DNA from: Candidatus Omnitrophica bacterium CG11_big_fil_rev_8_21_14_0_20_64_10
GTDB lineage: Bacteria; Omnitrophota; Gorgyraeia; 1-14-0-20-64-10
DNA: 39,497 bases
Reading direction: 5' to 3'
Assembly: GCA_002787095.1 (NCBI GenBank)
Contig: PCVW01000003.1
Coordinates: 16,777-56,273 of the forward strand
In this document: piece by piece, positions 1-9,056 of the stretch
Numbering within the stretch: the stretch's first letter is position 1
Layout: the number at the start of each line of letters is the position of its first letter
The notes under the pieces: model-generated
Databases searched by the model: none
What the model was told of the DNA's origin: nothing
The model's input: the letters and a program-made list of their open reading frames with translations, nothing else
Made by a program: the position numbers and the translations under genes

Positions 1-2
1 TG

Positions 3-1051
<1,049 letters not shown>

Positions 1052-1059
1052 TCCCCGGC

Positions 1060-1088
1060 TTGTCTGGAGCACTTTTTAGCTGTATAAT
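1060..1088 (+). promoter_or_regulatory. Putative sigma70-type promoter of the interrupted tRNA-fMet gene
   Basis: TTGTCT (1060-1065), 17-nt spacer, TATAAT (1083-1088), 12 nt upstream of the tRNA 5' end. Confidence 0.7.
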
Positions 1089-1133
1089 GTCACCACAATT
1101 GCGGGGTGGAGCAGTCCGGTAGCTCGCCAGGCT

Positions 1134-1802
1134 TGGAAATGGATACCAAGCTCAAAGCAGATATCGCAGAATCAGCTGTTGTCACGGAGCTTCTAAAGCG
1201 CGGATTCCGGGTACTCAGGCCGGTCGGTGATCGGCTTCCGTATGATCTGGCTCTGGATCTCCAAAGTAGGCTCTGCCGCATTCAGGTGAAGTCGGCTTGG
1301 TTCGATCGGTCGAGCGGCTCGTATGCCGTGGACGCCCGCCGGACCAAAACCAATCGCCGGGCGATGCGCAGAGCGAAGTATGACGATGGTGATTTTGATT
1401 TTGCGGTGATTTATCTCGATGACCGCCGGGTTTTTTATGCGATGCCGGCCGCCGTATTTAACGCTTACGGAAGCACGGTCGGCATTGTCGAGGACGAGAA
1501 GCGGCAGCGCAAGCCTCGTTCGGCGGAATATCGGGAGCGCTGGGACTTGGTATCCCACTGGGCCGCTCAGTCGGTAACGGCTGAGGCAATACCCGTCAAA
1601 TTCGGGGAAGCCTTTCCCGGTTCTCAGAAGGAGCCGGTTGGCAATCCCGAGCCAAACCTTGTGCCGGTGGTTGGTGCAGGGGAGGTGTAGAGACTAGACG
1701 GCGGGCATCCATGGAAGCATGTGGATGAAGGGATAGTCCAGACCACAAATTCGTTCGTTGGATGATGTCGGCGGGCGGAGCAGCGAAAGCTGTGGTGGTA
1801 TG
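1134..1802 (+). ncRNA. Group I intron (IC3-like) inserted between tRNA positions 33 and 34
   Basis: Core P/Q/R/S elements after the ORF body: P4 TCGGG(1602-1606)/CCCGA(1646-1650); P3 CCGTC(1593-1597)/GACGG(1697-1701); P7 GACTA(1692-1696)/TAGTC(1734-1738); P8 CATCCA(1706-1711)/TGGATG(1722-1727); P2 CTCAGTC(1566-1572)/GGCTGAG(1579-1585); P9 CAGC-GAAA-GCTG(1781-1792); terminal G at 1802. GGCAATCCCGAGCCAAACC and GGTGTAGAGACTAGACGG closely match cyanobacterial tRNA-Leu intron core segments from memory. Confidence 0.93.
1139..1690 (+). CDS. Intron-encoded PD-(D/E)XK homing endonuclease, I-Ssp6803I-like
   Basis: 183 aa from ATG 1139: MDTKLKADIAESAVVTELLKRGFRVLRPVGDRLPYDLALDLQSRLCRIQVKSAW...; E/D/QxK nuclease arrangement; located inside the group I intron; stop TAG lies in the R region of the ribozyme. 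Confidence 0.9.
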   Translation: MDTKLKADIAESAVVTELLKRGFRVLRPVGDRLPYDLALDLQSRLCRIQVKSAWFDRSSGSYAVDARRTKTNRRAMRRAKYDDGDFDFAVIYLDDRRVFYAMPAAVFNAYGSTVGIVEDEKRQRKPRSAEYRERWDLVSHWAAQSVTAEAIPVKFGEAFPGSQKEPVGNPEPNLVPVVGAGEV

Positions 1803-1861
1803 CATAACCTGGAGGTCCCTGGTTCAAATCCAGGCCCCGCTAGCTTTGATGATTCGTTTTC

Positions 1862-1900
1862 AGGCCGGGGCGGCTTCACCAGCCGTCCCGGCCTTTTTTT
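1862..1900 (+). terminator. Intrinsic terminator after tRNA-fMet
   Basis: AGGCCGGGGCGGCT-tcacc-AGCCGTCCCGGCC followed by TTTTTTT. Confidence 0.9.
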
Positions 1901-2099
1901 GGGCGGCGGAGATCCGGGCCGCCAGCCCGACCCCCGCGCCGTTTTGACCGCCTGCCGTTGCCTGGGATCCTTTGGAAGCTCCGTTTTTTGGAGCGGCTGA
2001 CAAATTTCTTACAACCCGTTCAAAGTTTCAAGAAACGGTTTTGGTGCTTTTGATGTGGAAAAGAAAAGTGTCGGTAATTCGTTCTGTGAGCGGAGGATC

Positions 2100-5000
2100 A
2101 TGAAGAGCAGGCATTTTCAAAAATGGCTTCGTTGCGCCATTGCTGAGATGCTGGCGCTGGCCCTTCTTTTTCCCTCTCCCGCTTTTTCTCTCCGCGCGCA
2201 AACCATTGATCAGAGCGCCGGCTTGGAGGATCTGCAGCAAGCGCTTCAAAATCCACTCCCGGCCCGGTGGGGAAGCGGTCCGCTGGCCGGACTGGAAAGC
2301 TCGGATTCACCTCCTGGCGACGATGATTCCCGGCGTCGGACTCAGACGGGCCATCCGGACCCCGGCTCCGCGAGGGGCTCGAGCGATTTCAGCGGCGTTG
2401 TGAGGGAACGGGCGGGCGAGAGGGGTCTCACCGCCCAAGCCAGCCGCCGCGGTCTTCGATTGGGTCGGGAGACGGGACTGCAGACGACCGCCCCCCGCCC
2501 GCCCGTTTCGATCCCGACGGCCGTTTTCAACGATGCCGCTTCCGGCTGGGCCGATCGGGCCGCCGCTTGGCTGGCCGAGACGCTGGAAAAGGCGGGATTT
2601 CTTTCCCCCAAGATGCGGCAGAGGTTCCATGATTTCCGACGCGTGCTTGGTCTTGAAATCCTTGAGTCCCGCTATGAGTACACGGGAGACGGTTTCGGCG
2701 ATCAGGATCTTCTCGCGGCCGATTTTGGGGCGGCCGACCATGCGGTTCTCCCGCAGGGCCCGCAGCAGAGAGGCGTCGTTGGGAACCCGTCGGCCGCTCC
2801 GCTGCAGGAACGGTTTGAGCGGACGGCGCAATATCAGCAGCTTCCCACCCGGGATTACCTGTCGATCGCCACCGATTGGTACCATCCCGCGGGGGAGCCG
2901 GACCAGGTTTTTCGGTCCGAGAGTGTCTCCTACGGCTTTGCCGGGCGGGACATGAGCCATCTGCAGGTGGTCGGCCGGCGCTCCCTGTTGGCGGAATGGG
3001 ACGGCGTTTTTGGGTCGGTTCGGCCGATCTCCGCAGAGGAGATCGGATATCTCAGACAGGATGAAGACCACCCCGATCGGATCACCGGCTTCACCGGGAC
3101 CCGGATCGACCGGAACCAAACCTTCGATCTGCGGGGAGAGTATGCGTACGACGATCAGGGGCGCTATGTCCGGCTGACCGTCCATGTCCGGACCCGGGGA
3201 GCGGCGGAATTCGATCCGGCCGACGACGAGATCTCTCTCTTCGACCATGCCCAGCCGCTTCAGGTCGTCGAACGGCGGTATCTGCCCCGGACGATTGACG
3301 GGGAGCGGGTTCCGGCCGCCCGATTGATCGGCGACGATCCGGCCCGTCCGGATCACCCGCCGACCGAAGAGATCACTTCCGAGATTCCGTCGGCGGAGGC
3401 CCGAGAACACCCGAACCGGCGGATTATGGTCGAAAGAGTCCGAAACCGTTTCGACTCCCATGGGAACCTGGTCGGCCAGGAGACCGAGTCGTTCGCGAAC
3501 CGGCCGAAGCGGCGAAAGGAGGAGGGCAGGAAGGAAACCGCCCCGTCGCGGACGACATCTCCGCGGCTCCCGAGACTGGTTGATTACGATGGAAGGATGA
3601 AGCATCCGAAGTTCCGGCCGTTCAAATTTGAGGCTGGACTGAAGATTCAGACGACGGATTTCGTCCCTCTGGAAGTTTCCTTTCGGCCGGATGATCCGGA
3701 TGAGCCGGACGGGACCGGGACCGTCTCCTTCGCGGGGAGGGAGTTCGCCCGCCTGGCCCCCCGAGCGGAGGGGGAGCCGATCGTTTTGGAGGTTGACGGC
3801 CGGGAGCTCCTCCGCTTCACCCCGCCGGAGTTGGGCCGGCCTTCCGACGCGGAACTGAACGAAATCTTTTCGCCGTTGAGGGAAGATTGGATCTCGGTCT
3901 TCGGACGGAGCCCCTGGTGGAAACTGCTCAACGAGCGGGCTTTCGGTAATTTCATCTACGACATCCTCATTTCGCAGAATCTGGAAGATTTGGTCTGGCG
4001 CGTCGCGATCCAGCGGGAGGGGTGGGCCTTCTGGGCGATCGGTTTCGGAGGGGATGTGGACATCCCGGAGCCGACCGGCCCCCAGATCGATCGGGAAGCC
4101 CTCCTGACCGTTGACCAGGTTGCCGATGTGGTGCCCCTGCGTCAACTGACCCGGCGGGGTTCCGCATACGATGAGCATGGGATTCATGTGGAAGAGGAGA
4201 GTCTCTTCAGATATGGTCCGGACGGGGCGGTCACCAGCCGGCGGAAACAGGTCTTGTTTTCTCGAGCCGGCGATCTGAGCGCCCCGTCGGAGCCGGCCTT
4301 CTACGAGAAGGTCGTGATTTCCCGCGACTCGAGGGATCTTTATGGACGGGTGATCGGCTTCAGGGGCTACCGCGTTCTGCCGGACGGAGAGACCCAAATC
4401 AGTTTGTCCGGTGAATTCTTCTACGATCAGGCAGGGCAGCCGATCGGCCGGGTTCTCCACCTCTCGACTCCCCATTCGCCCCAGGGGGACCCGTACCTGC
4501 ATGACGAGGTGACATTGGTGCGGGAATTGCCGGATGGTTCGGCCCGCAGGGAGGTTTACCGAAGCCGGACGATCGACGGAGAGCATTGGAATCCCTACGC
4601 CTTGATCGCCACCGGTCAGCTCCCTGCGAGCGTGATCACCTCCGATTTCTTCCACGATCCGAGGGAGCCGGTTGTTCAGGTGCGGACCCAGGAAGTTGAC
4701 TTCGAGTTCGACGAAGCGGGCAACCTTCTGGCCGATCGGAGCAGCCGGGTCGTGATCCGTAATGTCGTCGTCGATCCCGACCGAAATCGGCTCGGCCTCT
4801 GGCGGGCGGACGGTGATTTGGGGGAGATGCTGGCCGCCTCTCCGGTGGTGCAGGCTCGATCGGTCTCCGAAGAGACATTCGCTTCCTCGATCCCTTCTTC
4901 CTCCGCCGGCCGGCCGGCGCTCAGCCCCACCTCTCCGCTTTGGGCGACCGCTGTTGACGGTGCGTTTCATGTCGAGCCGGTCGCGGATGACCTGCATCCT

Positions 5001-5699
5001 CGCCACACCGATCAAAGACTTGGATTGCGCGCAGGATCTGCACCGGCCACCGCCCCTGTTTTGGCTTCGGCAGCCGATTCCGAAAACTCGCCGGCTGTTG
5101 CTCGGCAGCCCCAGCCGGCGGCGGAGTCGGTCGCCACTTCTTTGGACGCGGCCGAGACGGCCGCGGAGCGGGATCGGTTGGAGGCCGCGATTCAACGGGG
5201 GGTCGCCGCTTTGGCCAACCGGTTGGGCAGTCAGATCCGACAGGAAACCTTCGTCGCCCTCAGTCCTCACCTGTTGGATTCCTTTGGGTCGGTGGTGGTG
5301 GAGGCGGCCGATCGCTTGAAGCGGGAGCGGCCCGAGATCCCGCCGTTCCTCATCTTGATTGGGGCGGGAGCGGCCCGGTACGAAAACCACGCCTCGGTTC
5401 TGGTGACCGCTTCGAACCCGCAGGCGGTGGCGGCGGCCATGCGGGAGTTCGGTTTCTCCGGCCGGCTGGTGGTGTTGGCTTCCCGGAGTTCCCTTTATGA
5501 CTCGGAAGTGACTGCTTTCCAGGTCGCCTTTGGAACCACCGTCCAAATGGATTTGGAGATTCACAGGATCGACACCATCACCGAGTTGTTCCAACGGGTT
5601 TTCCAGGGGCTCAGCCCGGCCTCGGACGCGACGGGTCTTCACGAGACGGTGGCGGAGTTGCAGGCCAACATCCAGCGGCTGTATCAGCTGGGTGTTTAA
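2100..5699 (+). CDS. Large secreted protein of unknown function (~1199 aa) with signal peptide and internal YD/RHS-like duplicated modules
   Basis: MKSRHFQKWLRCAIAEMLALALLFPSPAFSLRAQ signal peptide from ATG 2100 with GGAGG at 2092-2096; two diverged copies of a module (RITGFTGTRI...YDDQGRYV...RTIDGE...FDSHGNLV and RVIGFRGYRV...YDQAGQPI...RTIDGE...FDEAGNLL). Confidence 0.75.
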   Translation: MKSRHFQKWLRCAIAEMLALALLFPSPAFSLRAQTIDQSAGLEDLQQALQNPLPARWGSGPLAGLESSDSPPGDDDSRRRTQTGHPDPGSARGSSDFSGVVRERAGERGLTAQASRRGLRLGRETGLQTTAPRPPVSIPTAVFNDAASGWADRAAAWLAETLEKAGFLSPKMRQRFHDFRRVLGLEILESRYEYTGDGFGDQDLLAADFGAADHAVLPQGPQQRGVVGNPSAAPLQERFERTAQYQQLPTRDYLSIATDWYHPAGEPDQVFRSESVSYGFAGRDMSHLQVVGRRSLLAEWDGVFGSVRPISAEEIGYLRQDEDHPDRITGFTGTRIDRNQTFDLRGEYAYDDQGRYVRLTVHVRTRGAAEFDPADDEISLFDHAQPLQVVERRYLPRTIDGERVPAARLIGDDPARPDHPPTEEITSEIPSAEAREHPNRRIMVERVRNRFDSHGNLVGQETESFANRPKRRKEEGRKETAPSRTTSPRLPRLVDYDGRMKHPKFRPFKFEAGLKIQTTDFVPLEVSFRPDDPDEPDGTGTVSFAGREFARLAPRAEGEPIVLEVDGRELLRFTPPELGRPSDAELNEIFSPLREDWISVFGRSPWWKLLNERAFGNFIYDILISQNLEDLVWRVAIQREGWAFWAIGFGGDVDIPEPTGPQIDREALLTVDQVADVVPLRQLTRRGSAYDEHGIHVEEESLFRYGPDGAVTSRRKQVLFSRAGDLSAPSEPAFYEKVVISRDSRDLYGRVIGFRGYRVLPDGETQISLSGEFFYDQAGQPIGRVLHLSTPHSPQGDPYLHDEVTLVRELPDGSARREVYRSRTIDGEHWNPYALIATGQLPASVITSDFFHDPREPVVQVRTQEVDFEFDEAGNLLADRSSRVVIRNVVVDPDRNRLGLWRADGDLGEMLAASPVVQARSVSEETFASSIPSSSAGRPALSPTSPLWATAVDGAFHVEPVADDLHPRHTDQRLGLRAGSAPATAPVLASAADSENSPAVARQPQPAAESVATSLDAAETAAERDRLEAAIQRGVAALANRLGSQIRQETFVALSPHLLDSFGSVVVEAADRLKRERPEIPPFLILIGAGAARYENHASVLVTASNPQAVAAAMREFGFSGRLVVLASRSSLYDSEVTAFQVAFGTTVQMDLEIHRIDTITELFQRVFQGLSPASDATGLHETVAELQANIQRLYQLGV

Positions 5700-5738
5700 A
5701 CGCTCGGCGCATGGCGGTTTTAAGATAAGATAATCGTC

Positions 5739-6293
5739 ATGAAGCTGACCATCATGCGTCACGCGATTGCTGCTCCCCGCGGGATGCCGGGGCAGGGCCG
5801 GGATGCCGACCGCCCGTTGACCGAAGAGGGGATCGAGCAGGCTCGGGAGGTGGCCCGGGGGCTCGAGCGGCTCAAGCTGGATTTCGATCTGATCCTGACC
5901 AGTCCCTACCGGCGGGCGGCCCAGACCGCGGAGCTGGCGGCCCACGAACTGGACATTGAGTTGGAGGTCCGCCCCTGGGAGGCTCTGGAGCCGCAGGTTT
6001 CCCCGGCGGAAACCTCCAAAGGGCTTAAGAAGTTCGCCGGCAAGGAGCGGCTGCTGCTGGTGGGGCATGAGCCCCATCTGAGCGGATGGATCGCCGAGTT
6101 GACCGCCTCCCCGGGCGGGGTGGACTGCGTCATGAAGAAGGGGGGGGTCGCCTGCGTGACGATCGATCAGGTGCCGCCCCAGACGGGAAGCGGGTCCCTC
6201 CGCTGGCTGATGACGCCGAAACAGTTGGCCTTGATCGGCAAGTCCGGCGGGAAGAAGAAAGCAGCCCTCGCGGATGACCCTGGGGATCATTGA
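5739..6293 (+). CDS. sixA: SixA-like phosphohistidine phosphatase (histidine phosphatase superfamily)
   Basis: MKLTIMRHAIA...RPLTEEGIEQAREVARGL...ILTSPYRRAAQTAE...LLLVGHEPHLSGWIAEL. Confidence 0.93.
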   Translation: MKLTIMRHAIAAPRGMPGQGRDADRPLTEEGIEQAREVARGLERLKLDFDLILTSPYRRAAQTAELAAHELDIELEVRPWEALEPQVSPAETSKGLKKFAGKERLLLVGHEPHLSGWIAELTASPGGVDCVMKKGGVACVTIDQVPPQTGSGSLRWLMTPKQLALIGKSGGKKKAALADDPGDH

Positions 6294-7320
6294 CGTCGGG
6301 ACCAACTCGATCCACCTGTTGATCGGGGTGGTCACCCTCCAGGGGGGGTTCCATGTGATCCTGAAGGAGCGGGACATGACCCGTCTGGGGGAGGGGGGAC
6401 TGCGGCGGGGGATGTTGACCCGGGCGGCGATGGACCGGGCGATCCGGATCCTCAAGCGGTATGCTTCGACGCTGCGGCACTCCGGCGTGGATCATGTGGA
6501 AGCGGTCGCGACGAGCGCGGCGCGGGGGGCCAGGAATGGGCGGACCTTCGTCCGGCGGGTCCGGGAGCGGACGAAGATCCCGCTCAGGGTCATCACTGGG
6601 CGGGAGGAGGCCCGGCTGACCTACCTGGGGATCTACCAGGCCCATAATTTTCGGCACCCGGTCAGCATCGTCACCTTTGGGGGCGGTTCGGCCCAGGTGA
6701 TCTGCGGCAGCGGCTTCAAGATGGGGTACGCGGCCAGCGTCCCGCTGGGGGGAGCGCGGCTGAAGCAGATGTTCTTTCAGAATGATCCGCCCCTGCCGGA
6801 GGAGGTGGTGGCGCTGCAGCGACATGTGCAGAGGGTTTGGCGCCCGGTCGTCAAGGAGGCTCGGCGGCACCGTTGGGCGCAGGCCTTCGGGGCCTCCGCG
6901 ACGGTTGGGCAGGTGATGCTGGCGGCCCGTGTGCGGGCAGGCAAGCGGTTGCCGAACGCCCCGGAGGAGCTGTCGATCACGCAGCCGCAATTGAAGAAGC
7001 TGATCGACTGGCTCTGTCATGCCGACGCCCGGGCCCGGATCCAGGAAGCGGAGCTGGATCCCCGGCGGGAGGATTTGGTGCTGGGGGTCGCGATCGCGCT
7101 TCAGGCCTGGATGACCGGCTGCGGGATCCGGACGCTGCGGTTCACTCCCGGCTCGATCCGGGAGGGGTTGGTCGTCGATTTTCTGATCCGTCATTATGAG
7201 AGGAGGATCCGGAAGGTGGAGAACCCGCTGATGCAGCTTTTGGCGATGCAGGAACTGGACGGGATGCGCCTCTCGGTGCGGCGCGGGAGACCGGTCCGGG
7301 TGGTCCGGCGTCTCCGATGA
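6274..7320 (+). CDS. Ppx/GppA phosphatase family protein (exopolyphosphatase-like), single two-lobed domain
   Basis: IDVGTNSIHLLIG, AVATSAARGARNG, VITGREEARLTYLG, GGGSAQV; overlaps the SixA 3' end by 20 nt. Confidence 0.9.
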   Translation: MTLGIIDVGTNSIHLLIGVVTLQGGFHVILKERDMTRLGEGGLRRGMLTRAAMDRAIRILKRYASTLRHSGVDHVEAVATSAARGARNGRTFVRRVRERTKIPLRVITGREEARLTYLGIYQAHNFRHPVSIVTFGGGSAQVICGSGFKMGYAASVPLGGARLKQMFFQNDPPLPEEVVALQRHVQRVWRPVVKEARRHRWAQAFGASATVGQVMLAARVRAGKRLPNAPEELSITQPQLKKLIDWLCHADARARIQEAELDPRREDLVLGVAIALQAWMTGCGIRTLRFTPGSIREGLVVDFLIRHYERRIRKVENPLMQLLAMQELDGMRLSVRRGRPVRVVRRLR

Positions 7321-8012
7321 GCGACATGTCGGCCGCCAAGCACCCCTACCCGGGCCGGTTGGTCATCGTTGAGGGGATCGACGGCTCCGGCAAGAGCACA
7401 CAGTTGCAGCTGCTGCACAAATGGCTCATCTCGGAGGGGTACACGGTCTTCTTCACCGAGTGGAACTCCTCGAAGCTGGTGCGGGAGACGACCAAGCAGG
7501 GGAAGAAGAACAAAACGCTGACTCCGCTGACCTTCAGCTTGATCCACGCGACCGACTTCGCAGACCGCCTCTTCTACCAGATCATCCCGCCGCTCAAGGC
7601 CGGGATGATCGTTCTGGCCGACCGGTACTTCTACACCGCCTTCGCCCGGGATGTGGCCCGCGGCTGTCCCAGGCCCTGGGTCCGGAAAGTGTACGAGTTC
7701 GCGGTCCGGCCGGACATCGCCTTCTACTTCAAAGTGCCGGTGGATGTGTCGCTGGGACGGATCCTCTCGGGCCGGTCGAAGATCAAGTACTACGAGGCGG
7801 GGATGGACATGAACATGAGCAGTGATGTGGTCGAGAGCTTCAGCAAGTTCCAGGGGAGGATTCTGGAGGAGTACGACAAAGTCGTCGAGGAGTGCGGTCT
7901 GGTGGTGATGGACGCGACCGCCGAGATCGACGAGCAGCAGGAGGCGGTCCGGGAAGTGGTCGGCAAGATGCTGGCCGATTACCGGCCGGGGGTGCGCAAT
8001 GCCCAAGCCTAA
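7317..8012 (+). CDS. Thymidylate kinase-like P-loop kinase, copy 1 (canonical Walker A)
   Basis: LVIVEGIDGSGKSTQLQLL, DFADRLFYQIIPPLKAGMIVLADRYFYTAFARD. Confidence 0.85.
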   Translation: MSDMSAAKHPYPGRLVIVEGIDGSGKSTQLQLLHKWLISEGYTVFFTEWNSSKLVRETTKQGKKNKTLTPLTFSLIHATDFADRLFYQIIPPLKAGMIVLADRYFYTAFARDVARGCPRPWVRKVYEFAVRPDIAFYFKVPVDVSLGRILSGRSKIKYYEAGMDMNMSSDVVESFSKFQGRILEEYDKVVEECGLVVMDATAEIDEQQEAVREVVGKMLADYRPGVRNAQA

Positions 8013-8736
8013 GTTCCTCGGGGAGGGAATCCCTTATCTGGACGCCTCGGCCCTGAACCTGAAGGGAAAACTGTTGGTCGTCGAGGGGACCGACGGGGTC
8101 GGCCGCTCGACGCAGGTGGAGGCGCTGCGGGACTGGCTCGAGGTTCAGGGGCACGGGGTCGTGGAGACCGGCTGGACCCGGTCGGACCTGATGGCCAACC
8201 TGATCCAGCTGGCCAAGGAGGGGAACACCCTGACCCGGGACATCTTCGGTTTGCTCTACGCGACCGATTTCGCCGACCGGCTGGAGAACCAGGTGATCCC
8301 GGCGCTGCGCTCCGGATTCATCGTGATCTCCGACCGGTATGTGTACACCGCTTTCGCCCGGCATGTCGTGCGGGGGGGAGGCCGGGACTGGATCCAGGGG
8401 ATTTTCGGGATGGCGATCGTTCCGGACATCGTCGTGTATCTGAAGACCGATGTGGCTTCCCTGATCCCGCGGGTCATCGGTTCCAAGGGGATGGATTACT
8501 GGGAGTCGGGGATGGACATGCATCTGGCCCCTGATTTGTACGAAAGCTTCTGCGCTTATCAGAAGATGCTGTTGGCGGAGTACGACCGGATGGCGGAGGA
8601 ATTCGGGTTCAAGGTCGTGGATACCATCGGCCGCTCGCCGCAGAAGATCCAGGAGGACTTGCGGACCCACATCGAGCCGCTGGTCCGGCGTCCCCGCCGG
8701 GTGGATCCCAAGAAACTGGAGATCAAGCGGACTTAA
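7999..8736 (+). CDS. Thymidylate kinase-like protein, copy 2 (Walker A K to R)
   Basis: LLVVEGTDGVGRSTQVEAL, DFADRLENQVIPALRSGFIVISDRYVYTAFARHVVRGG; overlaps copy 1 by 14 nt. Confidence 0.83.
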   Translation: MPKPKFLGEGIPYLDASALNLKGKLLVVEGTDGVGRSTQVEALRDWLEVQGHGVVETGWTRSDLMANLIQLAKEGNTLTRDIFGLLYATDFADRLENQVIPALRSGFIVISDRYVYTAFARHVVRGGGRDWIQGIFGMAIVPDIVVYLKTDVASLIPRVIGSKGMDYWESGMDMHLAPDLYESFCAYQKMLLAEYDRMAEEFGFKVVDTIGRSPQKIQEDLRTHIEPLVRRPRRVDPKKLEIKRT

Positions 8737-8975
8737 ACCGGCCGTTCCGGGGCTTTTTTCTTGGGAGCGGGGGTCTTGCCGAGCTGCTGGCGGTTCATCT
8801 CATTGGAAAGCCATTCGTCCAGCATGCTCTTCTTGAATCGCCACTGTCCACCCAGTTTCATCGCTGGGATGTCCGATTCATGGATGAGAGCATAAAGGGT
8901 CATCTCGTGGATCGCAAGATACTCAGCGACCTCCTTGATCGTCATCAGCCGGTCTTCAGAATTTTCTTCAGACAT
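8733..8975 (-). CDS. Small excisionase/MerR-type helix-turn-helix protein (HTH_17)
   Basis: RLMTIKEVAEYLAIHEMTLYALIHESDIPAMKLGGQWRFKKSMLDEWLSNEM. Confidence 0.9.
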   Translation of the reverse strand: MSEENSEDRLMTIKEVAEYLAIHEMTLYALIHESDIPAMKLGGQWRFKKSMLDEWLSNEMNRQQLGKTPAPKKKAPERPV

Positions 8976-9004
8976 ACGGATTCCTCGGGTTATCTGGTTG
9001 GCTG

Positions 9005-9034
9005 ATTATGCCAAACAAATCCAATTAGAGTCAA
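9005..9034 (-). promoter_or_regulatory. Putative promoter for the HTH gene
   Basis: Reverse strand TTGACT (9034-9029), 18-nt spacer, CATAAT (9010-9005), ~30 nt upstream of ATG. Confidence 0.55.
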
Positions 9035-9056
9035 TCTGAATATAACAAAAGAGAAA

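Larger units (their letters stand above)
1100..1842 (+). tRNA. Initiator tRNA-fMet(CAU), interrupted; exons 1100-1133 and 1803-1842
   Basis: Joined exons TGCGGGGTGGAGCAGTCCGGTAGCTCGCCAGGCT/CATAACCTGGAGGTCCCTGGTTCAAATCCAGGCCCCGCTA give a full cloverleaf: acceptor with unpaired U1/U72, A11-U24, 17a, anticodon CAU, T-loop TTCAAAT, discriminator A73; no encoded CCA. Confidence 0.93.

Noticed and set aside
1106-1138. Upstream extension of the endonuclease ORF from GTG 1106
   Set aside because: This start lies inside the tRNA 5' exon; homologous proteins typically begin near MDTK..., and ATG 1139 lies within the intron.
1974-1994. GCTCC-GTTTTTT-GGAGC small hairpin upstream of the giant secreted gene
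   Set aside because: Only 5 bp of stem and no downstream U-tract; insufficient to call a second terminator or regulatory element.
1758-2000. 80-aa plus ORF over the intron 3' part, tRNA 3' exon and terminator
   Set aside because: Overlaps structural RNA and the intrinsic terminator; no protein features.
2307-6455. 1382-aa minus-strand ORF
   Set aside because: Antisense shadow of the secreted protein, SixA and Ppx genes in GC-rich DNA; composition is Arg/Pro/Gly/His-rich with no domain features, whereas the plus strand has signal peptide and catalytic motifs.
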